This document shows positions 25,258 through 31,964 of a stretch of DNA of 64,000 nt, piece by piece. The stretch is taken from contig NZ_CP021978.1 in the NCBI RefSeq assembly GCF_004803895.1, positions 3,844,001 through 3,908,000 on the forward strand, given 5' to 3'. The notes under the pieces are model-generated. The model made no database searches. It was not told where the DNA came from and saw nothing but the letters and a program-made list of their open reading frames with translations. Position 1 is the first letter of the stretch. Every line of letters starts with the position of its first letter. This DNA is from Streptomyces hawaiiensis (GTDB lineage: Bacteria; Actinomycetota; Actinomycetes; Streptomycetales; Streptomycetaceae). The position numbers and the translations under genes were made by a program.

Positions 25258-25683
25258 ATGGCCCTGACCCGCGAAGAACGTGAACAGTTCCTGGCCGAGC
25301 CGCACATCGCGGCGCTCGCGGTCGACGCGGGGGCGGGCCGGGCGCCCCTGACGGTGCCGATCTGGTACCAGTACGAGCCCGGCGGCGAGATCTGGATCAT
25401 GACCGGTCTGGACTCCCGCAAGAACGAGCTGATCAGCGCGGCGGGCCGGTTCTCGCTGATGGTGGACCGGCTGGAACCCACGATCCGGTACGTGTCGGTC
25501 GAGGGGCCGGTCGTCGGCACCTCCCCCGCCACCCTCGAACAGCTCCGCGAGATCTCGGCGCGCTACCTCCCGGCCGACAAGGTCGACGGCTATGTGGACT
25601 TCTCCCGGAAGAACCACGGTCAGCAGCTGGTGCTGCGGATGCGCCCGGAGCGGTGGGTGTCGTCGGACCTCGGGCAGGTGTGA
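25258..25683 (+). CDS. PPOX-class split-barrel flavin/F420-binding protein
   Basis: A 141-residue protein of the pyridoxamine-oxidase-like split-barrel superfamily. Motifs: EREQFLAEPHIAALAVDAG, LTVPIWYQYEPGGEIWIMTG, SRKNELISAAGRFSLMVDR and YVSVEGPVVGTSPATLEQLR. Relatives bind FMN or F420 and reduce small molecules. The ATG has AAGGAG 7 nt upstream. It sits 96 bp downstream of the Ltp-like gene and 43 bp before another split-barrel protein. No regulon operator precedes it, so it is probably a conserved chromosomal gene. Confidence 0.87.
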   Translation: MALTREEREQFLAEPHIAALAVDAGAGRAPLTVPIWYQYEPGGEIWIMTGLDSRKNELISAAGRFSLMVDRLEPTIRYVSVEGPVVGTSPATLEQLREISARYLPADKVDGYVDFSRKNHGQQLVLRMRPERWVSSDLGQV

Positions 25684-25726
25684 CCCACGAGGCCCCCGAG
25701 GGTGCCGGACCGGTGACAATCGAGGC

Positions 25727-26404
25727 ATGGCAACCGATCTTCACGAGCTGCTGAGGTCACTGCGGGTCTGGGACCCGCAGGTCACGGACCTGCCCTCCTT
25801 CGAGCCGGCCACCGCTCCGGCCGCTCCCCTGACCCTCTTCGCCGAGTGGTTCGCGGCGGCGGTGGCGGCCGGCCAGCCCGAGCCGCACACCATGTCGCTG
25901 GCGACCTCGGACGCGTCGGGCCTGCCCGACGTACGGATCGTGATGCTGCACGGCGCGGACGCCGAGGGCTGGTCCTTCGCGTCCCACGCCGGCAGCCGCA
26001 AGGGCCGGCACCTCGCCGGCCGGCCGTACGCCGCGCTCGGCTTCTACTGGCCGGTGCTGGGCCGCCAGGTCCGGGTACGCGGCCCGGTGGCGGCGGCCCC
26101 GTCCGGGGAGTCCCAGGGCGACCTGCACGCCCGCTCGACGGGCGCGCTGGCGGCGGCGCTGACCGGGCGGCAGAGCGAGGTCCTCCCCTCGCTGGACGAC
26201 CTGGCCCGGGCCTCGGAGTCGGCGTGGGAACGGGCGTCACGGGAGCCGGAGGCACCGGTGCCGTCCTGGACGCTGTACCGGCTGCGGGCCGAGGAGGTGG
26301 AGTTCTTCCAGGGGGACGAGCGACGGCGGCACGTCCGGCTCCGCTACCGGCGGGAGGGGGAGCGGGACGGGCAGGGGTGGTCGCGGGAACTGCTGTGGCC
26401 GTGA
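25727..26404 (+). CDS. Pyridoxamine 5'-phosphate oxidase family protein (PdxH-like)
   Basis: A 225-residue FMN split-barrel protein with the PNPOx layout. Motifs: PHTMSLATSDASGLPDVRIVMLHG, GWSFASHAGSRKGRHLAGRPYAALGFYWPVLGRQVRVRG, and the C-terminal dimerisation segment WTLYRLRAEEVEFFQGDERRRHVRLRY. PdxH oxidises pyridoxamine or pyridoxine phosphate to PLP. Several residues of the canonical PLP-binding C-terminus are altered, so a related activity cannot be excluded. No clear ribosome site precedes the ATG (25727). A GACAAT hexamer at 25715-25720 would suit a leaderless transcript. Confidence 0.85.
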   Translation: MATDLHELLRSLRVWDPQVTDLPSFEPATAPAAPLTLFAEWFAAAVAAGQPEPHTMSLATSDASGLPDVRIVMLHGADAEGWSFASHAGSRKGRHLAGRPYAALGFYWPVLGRQVRVRGPVAAAPSGESQGDLHARSTGALAAALTGRQSEVLPSLDDLARASESAWERASREPEAPVPSWTLYRLRAEEVEFFQGDERRRHVRLRYRREGERDGQGWSRELLWP

Positions 26405-26438
26405 GGACGGCCGTCGACGGCGGTGGACGAGGGGCGGA

Positions 26439-26504
26439 CTAGGGGATGCTTCGTCCCAGCTGATGCTGGGCGAGTTCGTTGAGCATCGCGGCGCGCTCAT
26501 CCAT
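26439..26504 (-). CDS. Possible 21-residue ORF downstream of the acetyltransferase
   Basis: The short frame MDERAAMLNELAQHQLGRSIP begins 3 nt after the acetyltransferase stop. It looks helical. There is no strong ribosome site, and coding status is uncertain; it may be read by coupling with the upstream gene or be chance. Confidence 0.25.
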   Translation of the reverse strand: MDERAAMLNELAQHQLGRSIP

Positions 26505-26507
26505 CGG

Positions 26508-27398
26508 TCATCCCTCGCTGTCCTGCGTGAAGTCGTACACCTCGAAGTCCGCCACCGGCCGGTATCCGATGCGCTGGTAGAGGCCGTTGCTGGTCGGGTT
26601 GGCCAGGTCCGTGAAGAGGAGGACCTCCTCCGCCCCGGCGGCCAGGGCGGCGCGGCTGACCTCGGTCGTCGCGGCGCCCGCGAAGCCACGGCCGCGGAGG
26701 TGGGGTGGGGTGTAGACGGGGGCGACGCGGACCTGGCCGGCGACCTGGGGGCTGGTACCGGCCATGGCGACGGGAGCGCCGTCGGGGGTTTCCCAGAAGG
26801 TGATGCCGCCGCTGTCGATACGGGCGTCCGCCCACTCGGCGGAGTCGCGGACGGTTCCCAGGCCGACGGACTCGCTGAACTCGTCGTGCCAGCGCATGAG
26901 TTGCTCGCGGTCCGACTCGACGGCGAGCCGGGGGCCGCCGGGCGGTACGGGTCCGGGCGCGGTCAGGGTGCCGAGCCGGTAGAGCCGCTGGCGCTGACGG
27001 AGGGCGGCCGGGGCGCCCGTGTGCCGCTGCCACGCCTCGGCGAAGGCGGCCGCGGTGCCGCATTGGGCGTTCACGCCGGGCAGGCGCCGACCGAGGGCGG
27101 CCAGGCGCGCGGCGAGGGTGTCGGCGTCCTCGGGGGTGAGGGCCGTGATGTTCAGCCAGTGCGGCGGGGTGCGGAAGAAGGCCGCCCGGACCTCTCCCGC
27201 CCGTTCCAGCAGGCCGAACTCCGGTGCCCCGTCGCCGTACACGCGCCGGCCGCGCGTCCGGAGCGTCTCCGTGACCGTCAGCGGCACGGTGTGCGGCGCC
27301 GGCCGGGACCGGAGGAAGGCGCCCGCACGGGTCAGGAAGTCGTCGACGTCATGGGTGAGATGCCAGCTGTCCGCGTCGGTGTGGGTGACGGTGTCCAT
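26508..27398 (-). CDS. GNAT-family N-acetyltransferase
   Basis: A 296-residue protein. The C-terminal half (about 155-290) is a GNAT fold with the acetyl-CoA pyrophosphate loop VAPVYTPPHLRGRGFAGAATTEVSRAAL and the C-terminal LFTDLANPTSNGLYQRIGYRPVADFEVYDF. The N-terminal half looks like a degenerate second GNAT-like domain, as in other two-domain acetyltransferases. The substrate is unknown. It lies 61 bp downstream of the DUF4287 gene on the same strand. No regulon operator is seen. Confidence 0.88.
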   Translation of the reverse strand: MDTVTHTDADSWHLTHDVDDFLTRAGAFLRSRPAPHTVPLTVTETLRTRGRRVYGDGAPEFGLLERAGEVRAAFFRTPPHWLNITALTPEDADTLAARLAALGRRLPGVNAQCGTAAAFAEAWQRHTGAPAALRQRQRLYRLGTLTAPGPVPPGGPRLAVESDREQLMRWHDEFSESVGLGTVRDSAEWADARIDSGGITFWETPDGAPVAMAGTSPQVAGQVRVAPVYTPPHLRGRGFAGAATTEVSRAALAAGAEEVLLFTDLANPTSNGLYQRIGYRPVADFEVYDFTQDSEG

Positions 27399-27459
27399 GC
27401 CTCATGGTGCCGCCCGCGACCTCCCGGGCACTCCTGATTTTCGGCGGGCCCCCGTCGGC

Positions 27460-27672
27460 TCACTCGTCGCTGTCCTCGGCCAGCGTGTGCGCCACCAGCG
27501 CGTTGGCGTGGCCGTGCCCCAGGCCGTGTTCGCTCTTGAGCCAGGTGACGAGTTCCATGTGCCGGGTCAGCGGGGAGCTGCGGATGAGCTCTTGCCACTC
27601 GGCGACCGGCCGGCCGTACTTCTTCCCGATGGAGGGGAAGTAGCTGGCGGGGCCCTTCACAGGTGCGGTCAT
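27460..27672 (-). CDS. DUF4287 domain-containing small protein
   Basis: A 70-residue protein: PASYFPSIGKKYGRPVAEWQELI, then LVTWLKSEHGLGHGHANALVAHTLAED. This is the DUF4287 pattern, in which a helix-rich domain of unknown function ends in a GLGHGHANALV motif. I chose the ATG at 27672, which has GAAGGGA about 9 nt upstream; the frame stays open further up but without a ribosome site. It lies between two GNAT genes on the same strand. Function unknown. Confidence 0.85.
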   Translation of the reverse strand: MTAPVKGPASYFPSIGKKYGRPVAEWQELIRSSPLTRHMELVTWLKSEHGLGHGHANALVAHTLAEDSDE

Positions 27673-27768
27673 CAGGCCGGTCCCTTCTCTTCTCTGCGGT
27701 TGTGCTGCGGTTGCCAGGTAGGACCGGCGGGCTGGGACGGACTGATCGCCCAACGACAGTGATGCGCG

Positions 27769-28404
27769 TCACATGTCTGCGTCCTGCCCGCCCCACGGGT
27801 CCGGCGGCTCCGGGTCCGTGGCCAGGCGTGCGTGCAGATGGGCGTCCCGGAACGCGTCGTGCCGCCCTTCCTCGAAGATCGCACCGCGCAGGGTGCCCTC
27901 GTACGAGAACCCGCACCTCTCGGCGATCCGGCACGACGCCTCGTGACCGACCGCGTGATCCAACTCCAGCCGGTGCAGGCCGAGTTCCGTCAGCGCCCAG
28001 CGGGCGGTGAGCAGGAGGGACCGGGTGGCGACCCCCTGGCCCCGGGCCTCGGGGAGGACCCAGTAGCCGACCCGGGCGACCTTCAGGTGGTACTTGATCT
28101 CGTTGACGCCGATGTGCCCCAGCGGGGCGTCGCTGCGCGCGTCCGCGACCCGGAACGACACCGACGTCCCCTCCAGGGCACTCTGCGCCCGCGCGAGCAG
28201 CGACTCCCGCGCGCTCGCGCGGTCGGTGACCAGCCGCAGCGGGGTGTTCCAGCGCCGGAACTCCGGATCCCGCAGCCCGCGCAACCAGGTGTCGACGTCG
28301 GCGCCCGACCCCGCGTCCCAGGGACGCAGGCGGAGGCCGTGGCCGTGCAGATCCGGGTGGGGGCCGGTCGGGGACTGGGCGCGTATGGGGGCCATGGGTC
28401 CCAT
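27769..28404 (-). CDS. RimJ/RimL-type GNAT N-acetyltransferase
   Basis: A 211-residue GNAT protein of the ribosomal-protein-alanine acetyltransferase type. Motifs: LRLRPWDAGSGADVDTWLRGL, HIGVNEIKYHLKVARVGYWVLPEARGQGVATRSLLLTARWAL (acetyl-CoA loop), LDHAVGHEASCRIAERCGFSYEGTLRGA and a C-terminal DAHLHARL. Such enzymes acetylate N-termini or small amines; the substrate is unknown. The start at 28404 has GGGA 5 nt upstream; an in-frame ATG at 28395 is possible. Confidence 0.87.
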   Translation of the reverse strand: MGPMAPIRAQSPTGPHPDLHGHGLRLRPWDAGSGADVDTWLRGLRDPEFRRWNTPLRLVTDRASARESLLARAQSALEGTSVSFRVADARSDAPLGHIGVNEIKYHLKVARVGYWVLPEARGQGVATRSLLLTARWALTELGLHRLELDHAVGHEASCRIAERCGFSYEGTLRGAIFEEGRHDAFRDAHLHARLATDPEPPDPWGGQDADM

Positions 28405-28507
28405 TCAATCCCGTGGTACGGGAATCAGGCCGCCGTGACCGGGAGAATGCGATGGCCGTCGCTCCTCTGCCCGTCCAGTCCCTCGACACCGGTCAGGCCG
28501 CTCCTGG

Positions 28508-29338
28508 TCAGTGAGGCTCGTTCAGGAGAGAGCCGATCCGCTCGTGCAGGGGAAGCGGCAAGCGGAGATCGAAGCGGTCGGCCGCCTCCGCGGCCAGGTC
28601 CCGGCTCCAGCGCCAGCTGTTGCGCACGGCCCTGCGCACGTCCTGGTCGAGGGCGGCGGCCGTGGTGGCGACGTAGCGGTCGCGGTCGGCGGCCGGCAGG
28701 TCCTGTTCCAGCGCGCGGCTGGGCGTGAGCCAGTGGACGGTGCTGTCGCGCAGGAGGCGGCACAGCTGGAGCTGCAGGGGCCCGACGACGATGTGCAGCA
28801 CGGCGTGCGCGCGGGCGATCTCACCCCGGGCCAGGACGTGGGCGAGCATGAGCGTCCAGTTGGCGAGCTCGTCGGTGAGCTGCCGGGCGGTGGCCGCCGG
28901 CTCGGGCGGCCGGAAGTCGGCCAGGTGCCGGACTGCCCGGGTCAGGCGCCCGGTACGGTCGAGCAGGACGGCGTCCTCGGGGTGGGGCAGATGCACCATC
29001 CCCTGCCAGGTGGGCACTTCGTCGATGCCGGGCCCCGCCGCCGTGAGATGGAACTCGCCGCGCATCAGGTCGTCGAAGACGACGGCGAGGAGGCCGTGCA
29101 TGTTGGTGTACGCCAGCTGGAGCGGCGCCAGTTGTCCGAGGAAGGCCGGGCCGTCGAAGTCGTCGAGGTGGTCGTCCTGAACGTAGAGATACGCATCGAT
29201 GTCGGAATGGGCGTCGGCCTCGCCGAGAGTCCAGGAGCCGTAGAGGAGAACGCCCTCCAGGCGGGTATCGGCCTGGGCGAGCCGGCGCAGGCGGGCGATG
29301 CGCTCGTCGAGGGCGGTGCGGGCGGAACGCGGGTGCAT
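28508..29338 (-). CDS. Nucleotidyltransferase-fold protein, Lnu(F)/Lnu(B)-like
   Basis: A 276-residue protein. The nucleotidyltransferase active site VLLYGSWTLGEADAHSDID (about 30-48; GS motif and DxD) and the following YLYVQDDHLDDFDGPAFLGQLAPLQL and RGEFHLTAAG closely recall lincosamide nucleotidyltransferases Lnu(F)/Lnu(B), which adenylylate lincomycin-type antibiotics. The rest is a helical domain. AGGAG lies about 10 nt before the ATG. In a soil Streptomyces it may be an intrinsic resistance gene, or an aminoglycoside/other small-molecule nucleotidyltransferase. The resemblance is from memory; substrate unproven. No mobile element flanks it. Confidence 0.75.
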   Translation of the reverse strand: MHPRSARTALDERIARLRRLAQADTRLEGVLLYGSWTLGEADAHSDIDAYLYVQDDHLDDFDGPAFLGQLAPLQLAYTNMHGLLAVVFDDLMRGEFHLTAAGPGIDEVPTWQGMVHLPHPEDAVLLDRTGRLTRAVRHLADFRPPEPAATARQLTDELANWTLMLAHVLARGEIARAHAVLHIVVGPLQLQLCRLLRDSTVHWLTPSRALEQDLPAADRDRYVATTAAALDQDVRRAVRNSWRWSRDLAAEAADRFDLRLPLPLHERIGSLLNEPH

Positions 29339-29503
29339 GAGGTGGGTTCTCCTGGGGTGAGCGCGCTGGCACGCTGACGGGGCCCGGCGCCTGCCGGGCG
29401 GACGTCTGTGGGCTGTCCCGGTCCGCTCAGGAAAAGTTGCACATGCCGGGGATCGTACGAGACGGGCGGTGGAGGGTGCCGCTCATTTTCGTCGCTCTCG
29501 TGC

Positions 29504-29923
29504 CTATGCGGACGGCGTCGGCGTGACCCGGAACACCGGTATGCCCTCCCGGAACGTCACCTCCAGATCCGCCCCGGCCGACAGTTCCGGATTCCCACCG
29601 ACCCGGTCGCCCCCCTCCACGATCTCCGTCATCATCCGCGGCCCCTCCGCGAGTTCGACCACCGCGGCGACGTACGGGACGCGGTCCGAGAACGGCGGTA
29701 GGTCGTTGCGGTGGACGACGGACCAGGTGTACAGCGTGGCGCGGCCGCTCGCCGTCTCCCAGGTCACGTCCTCGCTCCAGCAGTGGGGACAGAACTCGCG
29801 CGGGTAGTGGTGGGCCCGGCCGCACGCCCCGCAGCGGCGGATCAGCAGCCTGCCCTCGGCGGCCGCGTCCCAGTACGTCCGCGTGAAGGCGTCGGGCTCG
29901 GGCAGGTCGAGGCGGCCGGCCAT
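29504..29923 (-). CDS. DUF35 zinc-ribbon/OB-fold protein (second)
   Basis: A 139-residue acyl-CoA-associated OB-fold protein with a zinc ribbon (Cys31, Cys34, Cys45, Cys48) then the OB fold (SGRATLYTWSVVHRNDLPPFSDRVPYVAAVVELAEG). DUF35 proteins pair with Ltp-type thiolase-fold enzymes. No Ltp gene is adjacent; the unpaired Ltp-like protein at 23992 is the likely partner. The ATG overlaps the DoxX stop by one base (TGATG), so the two are coupled and under the operator at 30377. Confidence 0.9.
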   Translation of the reverse strand: MAGRLDLPEPDAFTRTYWDAAAEGRLLIRRCGACGRAHHYPREFCPHCWSEDVTWETASGRATLYTWSVVHRNDLPPFSDRVPYVAAVVELAEGPRMMTEIVEGGDRVGGNPELSAGADLEVTFREGIPVFRVTPTPSA

Positions 29924-30372
29924 CAGAACAGGCCCAGCGCGCTGTCCAGCGACCACGTCTGCCAGGACATCCCGAACAGCCCGACCACCGACATCAGCGC
30001 CATCATCGAGTTCTGCCCCTGCTCGGCGACGTCGTGGATCATGAGCGTGAAGTAGAGGGCGTTGAGGAGCAGCCCGCCGACCAGGGCGATCGGGGTGAGG
30101 AAGCCGGTGATCAGACCCAGCCCGAGCGCCAGTTCCGCGTAGACGACGACGTACGCCATCACACGCGGGTGCGGCGTGACGGCCGCTTCGAAGCCCGAAC
30201 GGACGGCCCTCCAGCGGTGCCCGGCGGCTATGCCGGCCGCCCACGCGATGCCGGTGCCCCGCTCGAACCAGGCCTTGCGGTCCTTGTGCCGCCAGCTCTC
30301 CAGCCACCACAACCCGAGCCCGATCCGCAGCACGGCCAGCCATTCCGCTCCGGTGAGCCAGATCGTGTCCAT
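29923..30372 (-). CDS. DoxX-family membrane protein
   Basis: A 149-residue integral membrane protein with about four hydrophobic segments: WLAVLRIGLGLWWLESW, GIAWAAGIAAG (weak), VMAYVVVYAELALGLGLITGFLTPIALVGGLLLNALYF, and MMALMSVVGLFGM. It has the DoxX/TQO pattern. DoxX proteins occur as quinol oxidase subunits or of unknown role, often beside catabolic genes. I chose the ATG at 30372. It is only 4 nt from the operator 30377-30393 and has no Shine-Dalgarno, so the mRNA may be leaderless. Coupled to the DUF35 gene. Role in the pathway unknown. Confidence 0.85.
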   Translation of the reverse strand: MDTIWLTGAEWLAVLRIGLGLWWLESWRHKDRKAWFERGTGIAWAAGIAAGHRWRAVRSGFEAAVTPHPRVMAYVVVYAELALGLGLITGFLTPIALVGGLLLNALYFTLMIHDVAEQGQNSMMALMSVVGLFGMSWQTWSLDSALGLF

Positions 30373-30376
30373 GCAA

Positions 30377-30393
30377 TCTGACGGTACGTCAGT
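30377..30393. promoter_or_regulatory. Regulon operator palindrome upstream of doxX-DUF35
   Basis: TCTGACG-GTA-CGTCAGT, one terminal mismatch. It lies 4 nt upstream of the DoxX ATG. The divergent FMO gene starts about 225 bp away, so its control by this site is uncertain. Confidence 0.8.
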
Positions 30394-30618
30394 TCTTCCG
30401 GAGCGCAAGACCTCCGCGAGCACCCTTCACCCAGCGGACCGCCAGGGCCACCCTCCGGAGGCCATGCCCCGCTCGCGCCAGAAACGATCACCGTCCCGCC
30501 ACAATCAGGTCGCTACGCCACGAGCCCCACTCCCTCCCCCTACAGCCGTGATCAATCCGAAACCAATTCCGGTCTTGACCGAGACCCATCAAGCGGTCCC
30601 GTGATTACGCTCCCGCTC

Positions 30619-31824
30619 ATGGCCGACTCCACACCCCCCACACCCGCCTCCGCGCAGCCCCCACCGGACCGCCCCGTCTACGTCATCGGCGGCGGCCCCG
30701 GAGGGCTCTCCGCCGCGTACGCGCTGCGCGCCCGGGGCATACGGGCCGTCGTCCTGGAGAAGTCCGACCGCGTCGGGGCGTCCTGGCGCCACCACTACGA
30801 CCGGCTGCACCTGCACACCACCCGCCGCCTCTCGGCCCTGCCCGGGCTGCCGATGCCGCGCCGGTTCGGGCGGTGGGTGTCCCGGGACAACGTGGTGCGG
30901 TACCTGGAGAAGTACGCCGAGCACCACCGCCTCGAGATCGTCACCGGCGTCGAGGTGTCCCGCGTCGAGCGCACCCCCGACGGCACGGGCTGGCTGCTGC
31001 GTGCCACCGGCGGCCGGGAACTGACCGGCGCGGCGGTGGTCGTCGCCACCGGCTACAACCACACCCCGCGCCTGCCCGACTGGCCCGGCCGCTCCGCCTT
31101 CACCGGCGAGTTCCTGCACGCCGGCGAGTACCGCGACGGCAAGCCCTACGCCGGCCGGGACGTCCTCGTCGTCGGCGTCGGCAACACCGGCGCCGAGATC
31201 GCCGTCGACCTGGTGGAGAGCGGTGCCTCCCGGGTCCGGCTCGCCGTGCGGACCGCCCCCCACATCCTGCGTCGTTCGACCGCCGGCTGGGCCGCCCAGT
31301 ACAGCGGCGTCCTGGTCCGCCGGCTGCCGGTCGGCCTGGTCGACCGGATCTCCCGGGTACAGGCCAAGGTGGCTCTGCCCGACCTGTCGTCCCACGGGCT
31401 GCCGCGCCCCGACACCGGGCTGTACACGCGGGTGAGGCAGGGGGCGATCCCGGTGCAGGACGTCGGTCTGATCGACGCCGTACGCAAGGGCAAGGTGGAG
31501 ATCGTGGCCGCCGTGGACGGTTTCGAGGACGGCGGAAAGGTCGCCCTGGCCGACGGCAGCCGGATCTCCCCGGACGTGGTGATCGCCGCGACCGGGTACG
31601 TCCGTGCCCTGGAGGGCCTGGTCGGCCACCTCGACGTGCTCGACGACCGCGGCAGGCCCGTCGTCCACGGCGCCCGCACGGAGAGTTCCGCCCCCGGCCT
31701 GTACTTCACCGGCTTCACCAACCCGATCAGCGGCAACCTCCGCGAGATGGCACTCGACGCGGTGAAGATCGCGAAGGCCGTCGCGAGGAGCGGCCCGGGG
31801 CGGGTGTCCCGCCTGCCGGGCTGA
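30619..31824 (+). CDS. Flavin-containing monooxygenase (class B FMO/YUCCA-like)
   Basis: A 401-residue NADPH/FAD monooxygenase. FAD-binding GGGPGG (24-29), the FMO signature FxGxxxHxxxY as FTGEFLHAGEY (161-171), NADPH-binding GVGNTG (186-191), and a C-terminal ATGYV. Class B FMOs hydroxylate or perform Baeyer-Villiger-like insertions at soft nucleophiles or ketones. Start ambiguous: ATG 30619 and GTG 30601 are both in frame and neither has a ribosome site. It lies between DoxX-DUF35 (divergent) and the ADP-forming ligase. No palindrome is close to its start, so regulon membership is not certain. Confidence 0.88.
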   Translation: MADSTPPTPASAQPPPDRPVYVIGGGPGGLSAAYALRARGIRAVVLEKSDRVGASWRHHYDRLHLHTTRRLSALPGLPMPRRFGRWVSRDNVVRYLEKYAEHHRLEIVTGVEVSRVERTPDGTGWLLRATGGRELTGAAVVVATGYNHTPRLPDWPGRSAFTGEFLHAGEYRDGKPYAGRDVLVVGVGNTGAEIAVDLVESGASRVRLAVRTAPHILRRSTAGWAAQYSGVLVRRLPVGLVDRISRVQAKVALPDLSSHGLPRPDTGLYTRVRQGAIPVQDVGLIDAVRKGKVEIVAAVDGFEDGGKVALADGSRISPDVVIAATGYVRALEGLVGHLDVLDDRGRPVVHGARTESSAPGLYFTGFTNPISGNLREMALDAVKIAKAVARSGPGRVSRLPG

Positions 31825-31915
31825 GCACCTGCCCCGACCGTGAGACGTCCCTGAGTCGGTCCACTCCACAACTTCGCCCGCACACACAGTTCCTGACGTC
31901 GCACCGGTTCAGTAA

Positions 31916-31932
31916 TCTGACAGAGCGTCAGT
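31916..31932. promoter_or_regulatory. Regulon operator palindrome
   Basis: TCTGACA-GAG-CGTCAGT, two arm mismatches. It lies 32 bp upstream of the ATG (31965) of the ADP-forming acyl-CoA ligase, whose operon continues into a crotonase. Confidence 0.75.
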
Positions 31933-31964
31933 TAGCGGCTGTCTCACAGGAGCGGGCGGAAACG

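Noticed and set aside
30377..30619. FMO gene as a certain member of the regulon
   Set aside because: The nearest operator is about 225 bp from its start and 4 nt from the divergent DoxX gene, so control of the FMO by it is not supported by position.
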